Assembly (NCBI RefSeq): GCF_003945595.2
Contig: NW_024105098.1
Location: 930,001-994,000, forward strand
DNA: 64,000 nt
Source: Pipra filicauda
Taxonomy: Eukaryota; Chordata; Aves; Passeriformes; Pipridae
Direction: 5' to 3'
Part shown: positions 1-11,495 of the stretch, in pieces
Numbering within the stretch: the stretch's first letter is position 1
Layout: every line of letters starts with the position of its first letter
Program-made: the position numbers and the translations under genes
Notes under the pieces: generated by a model
What the model saw: the letters and a program-made list of their open reading frames with translations, nothing else
Database searches by the model: none
Told to the model about the DNA's origin: nothing

Positions 1-3000
1 TCACATCTTTTGGAAGGTCAGCAGCAAGGAGGAGGCAGGAGAGCAGAATGGACACTCCATCTGCCTGACCTGCTTTTCTGGAACAGCCTCTCCCATGGCT
101 GGCACGCCCAGATGCAAAGGCAAATAGCATTTCCTCCATTAGATAAGCACATCAACTGGGAAGCTACTAACAGAGAAATACTGATTCTAACAGCAGCTGC
201 ACAGTTAACACTTTATTAAGATGAGTATGGATGAAAAAGCAGACAAACCACAATCACCTTCTAATGCTATTTATTTCAGTCCAGCTGCACAGCAGGAAGT
301 TCTGCTCTGCTTCATGCTACTAAAATGCTTTTTGTGATTAGTTTTTTCTGCCTTTTTTTTTAATTTTTTTTTAAATAGTTAAAAAAAATAATCTGGAAAA
401 TACGGCCTGACCTACAGGAAGTAGCCAAGCTGCTATAGGGAGTTTTCCACACCCAGAACTTGTCGGTCTCACCTCTAACACCAGACCACTCCCTCCCAAG
501 GGCCTTGAGCTGGCAGATTTTATCAGAGAACAGGGAAGCTGCATTTTTCCATCTCATACCAGGCTCCAGCAGCAGGCCATCATTGAGCAGCCCAAGGTGC
601 TGCTTAATGATTAAGCCAGCCCATCATTATAGGTTGTTTGCCTTCTGTGCCCAGTGCATTGCTGTAAGGCAGACCCAAGTGAGCTTTACAGTCAGCTCAT
701 TCAACAGGATTTCTACACAAACTCCAGCCCAAGATACAGAAGGGTAACCAAATATCCTTTTGCATCCATAGCAACACCTAAACAGGCTGTACTTCGAACA
801 AATGCACTGGAAACAGATGGGAGGGGATGTGCAGACATGAAAAGAACTGGAGACACATAACAGGGACTGGAGAGAGGGAGGCAGGGTAAAGGAAGAGGAT
901 TTGAGCTTGAGAAATGCCAGGAGACAATATGAGAATGATGACTGCAGGCAGGGAAAACAGTCTGGCTAGTCCAGGCTCACTACAGACCAGAAGCAGTTTC
1001 CACCTCTTGACCTATTTGGAGGAAGGGGCAACAATGTGCCCCAGATGTTACTTTGCACAGTCACCTACTGCACCCTAAAACTGCCACTCACCACATCAGC
1101 CACTCCCACACATCAGGGAGAAGGGAGGGAAAGAGGATCATCTCCTAGAAGCACCTGCTCAGCTCCTAAAGGAAACACTACCCACATCCTGCAGGGAAGC
1201 AACGCTGCAAGAAAACCTTCCTCCCCTCCCATGTAAATAACTTTTCCATGAGGTAAGAAACAGCAAGGTGGAAGTGACTGCTGCCCTCCTTAGCTTGGCA
1301 TAGGATATCAGAGAATCAGGACTGATTCCTCAAGAATAGGACACCAAACATAAGAGCACTGGCTATGGCAGGCAGCTTCTGGGACAACCACCACTTTATG
1401 TGGTGGGCTCTGTAATCATGGACAGCTTGGTAAACAAGCTTCCAGACTTGGATGTTGGTTTATTCTGTTTTCTGTGGAACAAAGCAGTTCAGGTAGGGGT
1501 GGTGAAGGAGACAAAGCTTCCTGACAAGCACACAGAAATTCTGCCCAAGGGACTAGGGAAAACAATACAAACCTGATGGGCAGATGAGACAAGCCCACCA
1601 CATTAGGGTGGAACAGGAAACTTCCTTTGTAGGGACTGGATTTACCTTCCCAGTACCTGCCACTTCAGAACTGACCTGGAACTGCTTTGGACCTCTCAGG
1701 TGACAGGGCAAGAATCCGACTCTATGGAGGACCTGAGGACATATATCCCTTGACACAGTGGTCAGAATCACACAAGTCAGACCCAGCAACAGCCAGAACC
1801 CAGGGAGCCAGTATAGGGCCAAGAGGTACAGAGTCATTCCAGCCACGGTTACAGTCTCCGGATGCTGCTGCAGGATCAGAGTCTGCTGACAAATTTGTCT
1901 GCTGACAAACAGGGAGGAGGAAACAGGCCCATCCCTGATGTAAGAAGGTCAGTGTCTGCCCAGGGGAACACCTTGTGAACTATCATTGTGGAAACCACAG
2001 AAGACATTGCCAGCTGGCATTTTCAGCAATCCTGAATTCCCATGACAAACTAAGATAGATAGAATTATGCTAGCCTGCAGGACACCTGCTCAAAAGCCCT
2101 CGTCCATTAAAAAAAAAAAAAAATCTGTTTTGAGCTGCCACACGGTAACTCACTGCTGACAAGCAAACGCTCAGATCCATAGCCATAAAAGTCTTAGCAC
2201 TCACCAGACAACAGCACAAATGCAGTTCTGCCAGGAATGGAGAGCCATGGAACTGCACTGCTCTGTCAGGAGAGAAGCACAGTCACACCTGGGCCCTTGA
2301 GCTGAGGGGGCAGGGGAGGAGAAGAATGCACTCCACGAGCCTGACTCTCCCCTACCCCAACACATCTGCACTGGCAGAGCACTGCAGTGAGGGGTGTAAC
2401 AAGCACCATCCGTCCCTCTCCTAAAAGCAAATTATCTCAGTGCCAGTTGTCTTGTCAGAGATTCACCCTGGCTGTAAATCCGTGTTCTGGAACTGCACTG
2501 CTACAAACACACCTGGAAAACTTCATTAGTAGGAAGTACCAGAATCCAGATGAAATGCTTTACACTTGCTTAAATGAGCATAGACAACACAAAGAGGCTT
2601 ATTAGCACCTGTCACCTTTGCAACTGCTCACCAGCTAAGGTTCTTTCCATTTTCTTCCACATTCACAGAACCCACCAGGGCTGCAAAACAGAACTCCAGG
2701 CCAGCAGCTGCTGCTTTTTGTTCCACTACTACATGTAAAACCGTTAAGGGATGGTCACTGCATTGTACCTTTTCGCTTGACTGAATGTTTATTACATAGC
2801 AGTTCTGGAGCAAAAAGCCTCGTGCTGTTCCTCCCCACTGAGAGCAGTCAGGCACCAGAGATGGTTCAGGCAGGCCTGGGCAGACTTTGGAGGGGGGAGC
2901 ACACAATGCACTATCTCTGTTGTAAGCACAGGAAGGGGAAAAGTATGAGAGGGATGACGACAATCTCCTAGTAATGTGCTCCACTTCTGCCCTCTGGGAT

Positions 3001-5637
3001 CTAATCTCACAGCACAGGAAAGAAGGTCCTGACAGGTGTGGGGGTGTTTGCCATCCTGACTGATGATGCCATGTTTTAAAACAGAGCAACTCACTGCAGC
3101 CATCAGGAATTAGGAACTGCAGTGTGTTATGAGACAAGCCTGGCAGTAACACCAGCTGCTTCATGGGGAAAGAATGGGCTTTGGCAACTTTGCCCCCTCC
3201 AGCTGCAGAGACGTGATATCCATAGTCTTTGAGAGGAGACTAGAGAAAGCCTACAGTAAGTATCTGCCCTCATTTCAAAGCTGCTGCCTGGAAAGATAAG
3301 CTGTGTATTGGGAACAGAAGCAAACACCACTTGAACCAGCTGAAGATCTTCTCTCTGGGCTATGTCCAGCTGGATCTCATTCTCAAAATATTCGAGAGCA
3401 AGAATCATGCCTGCATCTGCTACATAAAACACTGAGGGGTGTTTAAACACTTTTGGAAATGAGACTTCCTTGGTCTGTGGCAGGTTGGAATTGGAATCAC
3501 TGTTCTATACGGGACAGGTCTGCAACAGAAGATTGCCAAGGCCACAACATTTTATGAGCTGAAGCTGATGGAGAGCTTGGCAACCTCCAAGGGTTTATTT
3601 GGAACCAGAAGCATTTAGTGTTATTTCTGACTAGAGCACTTTCCAAACAGCCAAACAAACAAACACAATTTTCCTCTGCCAAAACACAGTGGAAAGGAGG
3701 AAGTTGGTATTAATAAACCTGTCATCTTCTTTTCCCATTGCCTCCTCTGCTCCCCAACTTCCCACCCAGCATTTACCCACACTGCATGCTGCACACTCAC
3801 CTCTGGGCCACCAACACAGGTGTCTGCAGCAGGTATTGTGTTCTCTTTGAGGAAATCAGCCTTGTATCTGAAACCATCTGAAAGTTTCCCTTCTGTGTGA
3901 AATCTGTGCCCAGCTCTTTGCAACTGTCAAAACCTGAGGCAGTTTTGAATTTCTGAACTACAGACAAGAGGGAAGTTTGTGTTCAGCACTTTGATACACA
4001 CTAATTTGAGACTCCCAACTCGCTTCACAGGCAGCATGCTTTTGCTTCAGGGGGTAAAGCATTACTTAGCCAAAAAACCTGAATGGCTTCTTCAAGGTCA
4101 CATAAGGAACAACAAAACTAGAAACAGAGCTCAGATCAGAGCTTTAAACAGGATAATGTAAATATATCACCTGGCACATAGAGCTCCAGACAAAGACCAA
4201 AGACCTACAGTGCTGTATGTACACAGCAAAGGGGAGCCAAGGAAAGAGAGAAACAGCCTCCTGAGCCTGCAAAATGGAGGCACAGCTGCAGAACAACCTG
4301 GGGATCAGCCTAAGGTAACACTGCCCATCAGCACCAGAACTGGGAATCAGACAACTCAAGCCTCTGACATCCCAATTTAAGTCTTAGTCTCTTGATTTTC
4401 ACAGTATTTTCCCAGTAAATCCTGGTGAACAGAACTTCAGGCCAGTTCCTACTGCCCTCCCAGCAAGCCTCGGTTACACAGATTTCAAGGTTGCACCAAG
4501 GATTCCTGAAAAGACCAGAGGAATGGACAACACAGACTGGTTTCCTATTCCAAGACCAGAGAGGCATGGGATGACAAGATCTAAGAATGCCTCACATTTC
4601 CATAATAAATTCAGAGCTGAGACCACTGGAACTCTGATAAATTTCCTGAGTGAATGTTGTGTACAAAGAAAACGTCAGAGCAACCTCCTCTATAGCTACA
4701 GAACTCAGTTCTAACCAGACAGTATCCTTCTCTTTCTCTCCCTGTACAGTGACTCACTCAGGCACTCTATTTGCATTTAATTCCATAAACACTTTGGGGA
4801 AACAGTGGATGTGAAAAACAGCATGTAAACTAAGACGTATTGAAAATCAATTTTAAATCAGAAAAGGTTCACAGAAGGCATCATCTCAAACCACTGAGGC
4901 TTTTAGTAATTCTACACCTATAAGGAGAACAGAAAAATGCCCAAAATTCTCACAAAACACGGCTTAAGAGGACCTACATTTGGTCCTGACATCTGCCAAT
5001 AATCAAACACACCCCACAACCCAATTCAGAGGGAAGAAGATGCAAGCCAATACTATTAATGTGGTTTAGCTTTTAGTCCCAAGTCATGACATCATCCTTC
5101 CACATTCCTCTTATGAAAATGCCATCACAACAGCAGCATTTAACTGCATCCACGGAGGCTGAGATCTCTCGGAAGAGTTACTGCTCAGTATCAAATATCA
5201 CTGCCTCTGATGCAGTGAGGTTACAAGCACTGTTTTTCTGAGACTAATGCCACGAACACTTTAGGAAGGTACATCTGGCACAGCCAGCACACAGTTTTTC
5301 TGCTCCCATTTCTAGACCTCCCCTCCCAAAAATACTCAGACTGTCTCCCAGTGACTCCTGTCTCCCTACAAAAAGCAAATTTAACCTCAGAGGAAGGCCC
5401 CGTAGTGTGTGAAGAACTACTTTTCTATATGTCTGGCAACACAACACTATCAATCAACACCAGCACGGAGACACAAGTCAATCAGCTAACAGGAGTAAGA
5501 TGAGACGTGTGCAAGAGAGATAAAGAGTGGCAAAAAGTGATTTTCTGGTGATTTGTTTGAAACCCTCATATCAAGAGCAAACACTGTTATGTTTGCCCTT
5601 GGAATGAGTTTAAAATAGATTTTTAATCACCACTTAC
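1..5637 (-). other. STK25 intron (first coding intron), no exon recognised
   Basis: This stretch lies downstream, in minus-strand sense, of the STK25 first coding exon and is read as part of its next intron. The kinase-domain exon that should follow, with its glycine-rich GKGSFGEV loop, was not found on either strand here, so it must lie beyond position 1. The sequence is ordinary AT-moderate intronic DNA with an A-run near 2108-2123. No CR1 piece was recognised. One unusually long minus-strand open stretch (3127 to about 3483) is discussed in the findings. No RNA gene was seen. Confidence 0.6.
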
Positions 5638-5694
5638 CTGGCTGGCAAACTCTCTCAGGTGAGCCATGCCTACAGGATGGTCAGACATTCGCTT
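5638..5694 (-). CDS. STK25: STK25 first coding exon (serine/threonine kinase 25, 5' fragment)
   Basis: On the minus strand a pyrimidine-containing acceptor ending in TTTTGCAG precedes position 5694. After 27 bases of 5' UTR comes ATG at 5667-5665, encoding MAHLREFASQ, and then a strong GTAAGTG donor at 5637. The ten residues match the known STK25 N-terminus (MAHLRGFANQ in human) and differ from the starts of paralogues STK24 and STK26. STK25 is a Golgi-associated germinal-centre-III kinase that acts with CCM3 and the STRIPAK complex in polarity and stress signalling; none of its catalytic domain is in the window. The call rests on ten residues, good splice signals, a CpG-island promoter about 1 kb upstream, and the neighbouring BOK gene, which also flanks STK25 in mammals. 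It would fall if no kinase exon follows beyond position 1. Confidence 0.78.
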
Positions 5695-6623
5695 CTGCAA
5701 AATCAGGGAGGGTTGGGATGTTGCAGCACGACAGGAAAGTGATAATTTCTCATCCACTGGTTAACTGCGACAAGCAAGAACACCACAGCTCTCATGTGAG
5801 GTTCTCAGAGCCTGCCTCATTTCCCTGAAGAGCTACCTGCATCTTTCTTCTCTCCTTGATTTGCAGCTCTCCTTGAACCTGCCGGCCCACTCTAAGTATG
5901 CCAGCCCCTCCTCACAACCCCCATTTCTCAATTCTTTACAGAAATGCCTTCCAGATGTGTCAAGGAGCCTCACCTTAATGATATACACTGACCAAGTCTC
6001 AGGCACCATTTTCCCCACCCATCACCTCGGCATGATAGTTAGCCCCATAGCTCCATCCCCTCACCACCACTCCCGGCATCACCCCAGCACCTTCCCCAAC
6101 ACAATCCACATCATCGTCTTCACACACCCCTTTCCTGCTGCTGCTCCCCAGCAATCCTTTCGCTGAGGGTACCCCTCTGCTCCCACTCTCCCCCGTACAC
6201 TCGCTGGCAAAGCTCAGCTCCCCAGCGCACCTCTTCCTGCTCAGGGAACCCCAACCCTGCACCATCCCTGGCTGCTCCCCCACCGCTGCCGCCCAGTTCT
6301 GTCCCCAGCAGAACTCCTGGCGACCCTCCCCTCCACCCTGGCAACAGCTGAGCCCCCCTCGCCCGCCCCAGCACCTCCCGGTCCCCTCACTGTCCCCCGT
6401 CACGACGCGGCCCCACGGTTGCTCCCCCCCCACCCCGACTCCCCTCAGGGACACCTCGCCCCACCTCACACCCCAGCGATCCCCCACCTCCCCGGGTGCT
6501 CCGCGCCCCCACGGGCTCCTCAGCGCGCCCCCCGCTCCGCCCGGCCCCCTCAGAGTCCCTCTGTGGCGCATCCCCGCCCCGCCCGGCCCCCGCGGGCCCG
6601 CCCGGCCCCGAGCGCCGCCGCAC
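5695..6623 (-). other. STK25 intron 1 (putative)
   Basis: This lies between the inferred non-coding first exon in the CpG island and the first coding exon. The part above 6100 is C-rich and grades into the island. Long open frames across 5999-7282 on both strands come from extreme GC composition, not from a protein gene: their translations are Pro/Gly/Arg/Ala low-complexity with no recognisable domain. Confidence 0.4.
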
Positions 6624-6790
6624 CTACGGGCAGCGCTGCGCGGCCGCGGGGAGCGCCATGGCCGGGCCTGGCGCGCGGAGCCGCCGCCGCCCCGGCTGCC
6701 CCGGGACAGCGAGCGCGGCGGGGGGCGGGAGCGCCGGGCCGGGCGCAACGACACGGCGAGGAGGCGGCGGGGGGCGGGGGGGGCGGAGCG
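6624..6790 (-). other. STK25: Putative STK25 non-coding first exon
   Basis: Inside the CpG island the minus strand has a possible donor (CCCGTAG followed by GTGCGG) at 6623-6622. An exon ending at 6624 would splice to the acceptor before 5694 and add only 5' UTR. The upper boundary at 6790 is a guess placed just below the first ZNF143-like motif. The donor is weaker than consensus, and other donors in this GC-rich stretch are possible. Confidence 0.35.
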
Positions 6791-6794
6791 CGCT

Positions 6795-6814
6795 GCATGC
6801 CGGGAGATGTGGTC
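6795..6814. promoter_or_regulatory. ZNF143/SBS-like motif 1
   Basis: GCATGCCGGGAGATGTGGTC closely resembles the reverse complement of the established ZNF143 (Staf-binding) element ACTACAATTCCCAGCATGC. Four or five positions differ, mostly transitions. It sits in the CpG island where transcription is expected to start. Confidence 0.6.
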
Positions 6815-6854
6815 TTCGCGCAGCGCCGCCCGGCCGTGGACAACGCCTCCTTGG

Positions 6855-6873
6855 ACTACAATACCCGGCACAC
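6855..6873. promoter_or_regulatory. ZNF143/SBS-like motif 2, facing motif 1
   Basis: ACTACAATACCCGGCACAC is close to the ZNF143 consensus ACTACAATTCCCAGCATGC and in the opposite orientation to the copy about 40 bases to its left. The ACTACA half is intact. Such elements are a known hallmark of CpG-island promoters, many of them bidirectional. Confidence 0.65.
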
Positions 6874-7620
6874 AGCGCGCGCAGCGGGAGGGCGACGGGG
6901 CGGGGCCGCGGCGCGGGGGCGGCTGGGGCGGGGAGTCCTGAGGGGCCGCGGCGGGCGCTGCCCAGCCCAGCGGCCCCCGCGGCGGGGCGGACCCAGGACC
7001 CCCGTGCTCGCCGACGGGAGGAGCCGCCTTTGTCCTCTCGGCCCCGCCTCGCCGGCCCTCACGGGGCTGTGCCCAGGAGCCCGCTGGGAGATAGTGGACA
7101 GGCCCGCCCTCAGCTCTTCTCTTGCCCCCTGTCCCCCGTAAGGGCTCGGGGCCGGGCGCCCCCCGGGGCTGCCGGTGCCCCCTACCCCTCTGCGGGGCTC
7201 CAGGCCCTCGGGGGAGCCGGCCGAGCGCACCGGGCCGTGCGGGAGCAGCAGAGGAGAGGCGAGGGGACGGGAGCTCCCTCATGGCCCCTTTCCCTGCGCT
7301 GCCTCTGCGGGGTTGGGTTTTCCTCCACGTGCTTTAATGTCAGTGACTGATTCACGTTTTCAAAGGGAAAAAAAAAACAAACAACCAATTTTCCCAGCCT
7401 CTGTTGCCAGGCAGCTTTAACACTGGCCCTGCGTTTCTTCCCTGCAGCGGACAAAACCAGGCGCAGCTTTTCCCAGGCGCTGGCACACAACGCCTTTGTC
7501 ACAACCTGCTGCTTCCGATGGTGAGCTGGTGCTGCTCTGTAGCACAGGTGACTGTAGCAAGAGGAACAGCCTTGGAACCTGCCGCTGCATGGACAGATGG
7601 GTCTGGGCAGCAGCCAGCAG

Positions 7621-7692
7621 CTCCCTCACATCCCTCTGATTATCTCCCACATCCCTCTGATGCTCTCCCCCATCCATCTCCCATCCCTCTGT
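7621..7692. repeat. Short pyrimidine-rich minisatellite
   Basis: About four imperfect copies of a unit near 18-20 bases (CTCCCACATCCCTCTGAT-like) lie in tandem just outside the CpG island. The unit is strongly C/T-biased on the plus strand. Confidence 0.7.
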
Positions 7693-8607
7693 TTCCCTGC
7701 CCCTGATCAAACCATCCAGCACTTTGAGGCACTTGAGTGAAAACATCAATTAGCTAGAGGACTGGTATCAAATACCCCTGTAATGAGATCATATCTTTGT
7801 ATTTAAATCAACTGTACCTCGCTGGAAGGTTTTCACAGAGGTCTTACCTGTTGGATCCTTGGATTGCTGGAGCTTTGAGTTTATACCTAAAGGACCAGCC
7901 TTCTAGCCACACAAAATATGATCATCTTGTCACATAAACATCCCTATTCCATCATGATACCTTAGCTTAAAAGGTCTATGACCAGGCAGAGGAACCAAAG
8001 CTTTTTGTGAAGTGAGAAAAGGAAGGAGAATGGAGTTCTGCTCTGGTTCTGCTGCCGGAAGGGCCAAGGGGTGTGAAGTGTTCCCTGTTTGAGTCCCTCT
8101 GTATGTCACTTAGGAATCATTTCACCCCGATGGCTCAGCTGTCCACCTCCTGTCACGGACACTCATTAATTTAGCCATGTAGTTTCATTCTTGGCATGAG
8201 GAGAAAGGGCAGAAGTCTCACAAAAAGAAGCATATATTAATTAATGTGCCAAGTCTGAACATACACACACAAGCAGCAATTGACTTGTTTTGTCAGTTTA
8301 ATTTGGGATAAGTCTCTCATAAGGGCTACTTGTGAGGGAGGATTATTTATGTACTCAGAAAAATGCAGAAACAAATGCTGACCCTGAGGAAGTGGGTGTC
8401 CCTGACGTCCCTGTGGCTGTCCATGGCATGTTTGTGTCCATCACCACCTCCATTTGATTCCCAGAATACATCAACTGGGGCCAAAGCCTTACTCCTCTTT
8501 TTCAGTCAGTGCTGTATTCCTAGCAGAGTAGTTCTCTCTTTTCATTTTCTAAAAAAATTTATTTTAACATTAGCAATTGTAACTACAGAACAATTGTACT
8601 ACAAATT

Positions 8608-8651
8608 GTATATATGTGGTTTTTATATATATGTATTTATATATATATAAA
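8608..8651. repeat. AT-rich microsatellite
   Basis: Interrupted (TA)n tract with short T-runs and a few G interruptions, ending in TATATATATAAAAC. No gene is implied. Confidence 0.8.
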
Positions 8652-9901
8652 ACTTTTGCTTCAGCACCCAGAAGTTACCTGTGCTTTGCATGCAGAGCTC
8701 CACCTCCCGTGACAGAAACCCAGTCCCTGCCTCCAGGAGATCTACATTTGGATAAAGCCAGCTAAGCAAGTGCAAAAGAGGAAATTTTTCAGATAGAGGA
8801 AAGCAGCAGAGAGTTAATTACATGCTGGAGTGCCCAAGCCTACAAAACATTTGCCACTGGGTGTTTAGGGTTACAGCTTTCACCTGGCCCTGGGAAGCAG
8901 GGCTGCTGGAAAGGGAGCCTTGGACAGGATTGTGTTGTCTCCTGGCTCTGGCTCTGGCTGTAAGCTCCTCCTGAGCCTGTTGGGCTAGTATGGAAGATTA
9001 CCTTGTTCCTGGAGCAGGTAGGCATGGCAGGGATTCTCCTGTTGCTGATGGAGCAGGTGGCTCTCGGAGCTGAGCTGGCCTTACTGCTGTGCCTTTCTTC
9101 TATGCTAGTTCTGATGCTGCTGGTTAGCATTTGCCTTCATCGCCGTCTTAGTAAGCTCTTACCTGTTCTTACCTTTTGCTTCACAAAATTTTAGGAACTT
9201 CATGCTTTGTGGGTTCCTACTCCCCAGCCTGTTTAAAATTGGTCAAAAGCCATGAGTAGGGACGAGTCAAAGATTGTGTGTTTGCTGTCTGTGTGTGCTG
9301 TGTGGCTGCCCTGGATGCTGTAAGGAAATCAGGCTAAAAACCAAAAGCATCTGTTGTATGGGGTTTCTTCTGTTGTTGGGGTATGTTGTTGGGGTTTCTT
9401 CTCACTTTTTAAAAGTTATTTCTTCTCTGTTGCATGGCTTTCAAAAGGATAAGCTTGTTAATTTTTTTCTTTGCTCTTTTCTAGTTCTTTCTGTTAAAGC
9501 AGAGGGATAAAACTCTAGAATAAACAAAAACTAGGTTAAAAGCTGGTGACATAAAAAAAAAAAAAGTATTTGAACAAGTCTTCTGCTTAACACCCAGCCC
9601 CCAAACCCCACCTCAGTTCTGAAAGCTGTTTAGCAGTAAGCTGTGCTGCAGTTCCCATTCCCAAGGAAGTTTTGCCTAACCATGGAGCCTGCTCTGTTCC
9701 TGTCCACAGAACAGTAGCCTTTGTCAAGAGTGAGTGTGTCAAAATTGCCAAACATTCTCTCTATAAGAAGGTAATTATTTCTAAAAAGTGATGTTTTCTG
9801 CTGACAGTGTGGCATAAACACCATTTCCCCACCTGTAGATGGCTTGGGTGAGACAGAAAGGAGTGGGAGTGGGTGTGAAAATGTGTGGTAAGATGTGGAC
9901 T

Positions 9902-10340
9902 CATAGAATCCTATAGGCTGGAAAAACCCTTAAGATCATTGAGTCCAACCATTCCCCCAGCACTGCCAAGCCCAGCACTAACCCATTTCCCCAAGTGCCA
10001 GATCCACCTGGCTTTTAAATCCCTCCAGGTATCCCACCACTGCCCTGGACAGCCTGTGCCAGTGCCTGACCACCCTTTTCGGGAAGAAATTTTTTGTGAT
10101 ATCCCATCTAAACCTCCTCTGGCACAACTTGAGACTGTTTCCTCTCATTCTCTCCCTGGCTACTTGGGAGAAGAGACAACCTTCCCCTGGCTCCTACCTC
10201 CTCTCAGGGAGTTGTAGCAAGTGAGAAGGTCACTCCCAGCTTCTGCAGCCACTCTTTATCAGACTTGTGCTCCAGATCCTTCCCCAGCTCCATTGCCCTC
10301 CTTTGGACTTGCTCCTCTTAAGGAAGGTCAGCCTGGAGCC
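9902..10340 (-). mobile_element. CR1 LINE 3' fragment, reverse orientation
   Basis: It begins with the reverse-complemented CR1 3' end (CATAGAATCCTATAGGCTGG, then the guanosine/adenosine-rich run before GAGTCCAACC). It continues through the familiar reversed segments about a single large 'accounts' of CR1: CCACTGCCCTGG, then AACCTCCTCTGGCACAACTTGAGACTGTTTCC, then CTCCTTTGGACTTGCTC. This is a 5'-truncated, decayed insertion of roughly 440 bases with no intact reading frame. Confidence 0.9.
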
Positions 10341-10800
10341 CCATGTACTGATAAAAGCAAAGAACACTGGTGAGTAGACAGTGTCTAGTCTTGCAGGCTT
10401 GTGCTAACTATTTATGGCCAAAACAAGCCATGAGGAAAGGACCTCAAGAGCTACTGCTCTGGATTGTGAAATCTTCCAAGAAAGCATCTGCTCCTGGTTG
10501 GTTCAAACACTGATAGATTTTTCTGTATGAATTATTCAAAACACCCGGATTTACGTTGTTCTTTCTCTCTTGAGAAACTTGTCATGTCACTGCTGTCAGA
10601 GAGGCTGCAGGCAGAGAGGTGCAGGCATCCCTGGGAGAGCTGGGCGGAGCAGTGTGGTATGGCCTGCTGTGAGAAATCACCCAGTTCCTCGGGGTATGGG
10701 GCAGCTGGACTGTGTTTGAGACAAGGACACGAGCTTGGCGCTTTTTCTGAGTCCTGAGGCTGCTCAGCCTGCAGCAGCTCAGGGCTTTCCACTCTGTTCC

Positions 10801-10894
10801 CCCCCTCCCATGCGTGCAGTGGGTCTGGAGAGCCCTTCCAACGCGCTCACCATGCTGACCGTGCTGTCAGGGAGCACTGATGGCTCTGGGACAG
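10801..10894 (+). other. Candidate 5' UTR exon (donor at 10895)
   Basis: GGGACAG followed by GTAAGACT at 10895 is a near-consensus splice donor at the end of a moderately CpG-rich stretch, in the same orientation as BOK and upstream of it. BOK must have at least one upstream leader exon if its coding exon starts at an acceptor, and this is one candidate. The left boundary is arbitrary because no acceptor or start site was identified. A lone good donor is weak evidence. Confidence 0.25.
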
Positions 10895-10937
10895 GTAAGA
10901 CTTTTCGGAAGCCAACGTGGTTTGCTCTGTGTTGGTG

Positions 10938-10957
10938 CCAGCAGGTGGCAACAGCGC
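10938..10957. promoter_or_regulatory. CTCF-like motif
   Basis: CCAGCAGGTGGCAACAGCGCC starts here and agrees with the CTCF core CCASYAGRKGGCRS except at the last core position. It lies in a CpG-richer stretch between two divergent genes, a plausible insulator position. Binding is inferred only. Confidence 0.45.
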
Positions 10958-11430
10958 CTTGCAGCCCCGGCTCCTCGCAGCGCACAGCCCCGCCAGTGCT
11001 GCCAACCCCCCGCTGCTCGGTTGCTGCTCATCCCTTTCCTGCGTGGATCATGCGGCCCTTCGTGCTGGTGCATGAAGCGGTGCTCAAAGCCAGGCACGCA
11101 AAGCTGTTCACTCAGCCTCCAGGCAGGCATCTCGCTCCCAAAGGAGCGAGCAGCTGGCTGGGATGCAGGGCGGGTGGTGGCTGGTGCTTGGATGTGCCCT
11201 GGGACTCTGAGGTTTCCTGCTGCATGAGCGAGGCCAAGCCTGGTTCAGTTTCTTCTGTCTACCCTGGGTACCACGTTAGGAATTCAGGCACGGTGAAGGT
11301 AAACCAGTGGAGAGAGGAGTGATAACGACTGTGCACACAGATGGGTACAGCTGCCAAGTGAGTGGGGGCATGGTGGCTGGGTGATGTTAGGTCTGGCACC
11401 TTAGCTTTGGAGTGACTGTGCGACACGGCG

Positions 11431-11495
11431 AGGGGTTGGAACAGGATGACCTTTAAGGTCCCTTCCAACCCAAACTATTCCATGATTCTATGATT
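11431..11495 (+). mobile_element. CR1 LINE 3' tail
   Basis: GGGGTTGGAACAGGATGACC, then AAGGTCCCTTCCAACCCAAAC and a short ATTCTATG-type tail (CCATGATTCTATGATT) is the typical CR1 3' end. Only about 65 bases survive. Confidence 0.88.

Larger units (their letters stand above)
6380..7300. promoter_or_regulatory. CpG island promoter, probably of STK25 and possibly bidirectional
   Basis: About 900 bases are far richer in G+C and CpG than anything else in the left 60 kb. GC boxes are abundant (for example GGGGCGGGG-like runs near 6770-6785 and 6900-6935) and no TATA box is evident. Its position just upstream of the STK25 first coding exon marks it as that gene's housekeeping-type promoter on the minus strand. 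It contains two facing ZNF143-like motifs. Whether plus-strand transcription also starts here, for example for a distant BOK leader exon, cannot be seen directly. Confidence 0.85.
7301..9900. other. Intergenic (STK25-BOK interval), simple repeats only
   Basis: No supported gene. It holds a pyrimidine-rich minisatellite (7621-7692) and an AT-rich microsatellite (8608-8651). The rest is unremarkable unique sequence in which I see no exon, RNA gene or transposon end. Confidence 0.55.

Noticed and set aside
5638..5667. The MAHLREFASQ exon being STK24 or STK26
   Set aside because: Those paralogues start MAHSPV; LREFASQ fits STK25, and BOK next door supports it.
6658..6700. ATG in a good Kozak context (GCCATGGCC) on the plus strand
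   Set aside because: It opens only the low-complexity GC-rich frame and leads to no recognised protein. It lies in the promoter region of the minus-strand gene.
5999..7350. Very long open frames on both strands (up to 427 codons) around the CpG island
   Set aside because: Extreme GC content removes stop codons. The translations are Pro/Arg/Gly/Ala low-complexity, overlap on both strands and show no domain or splice logic.
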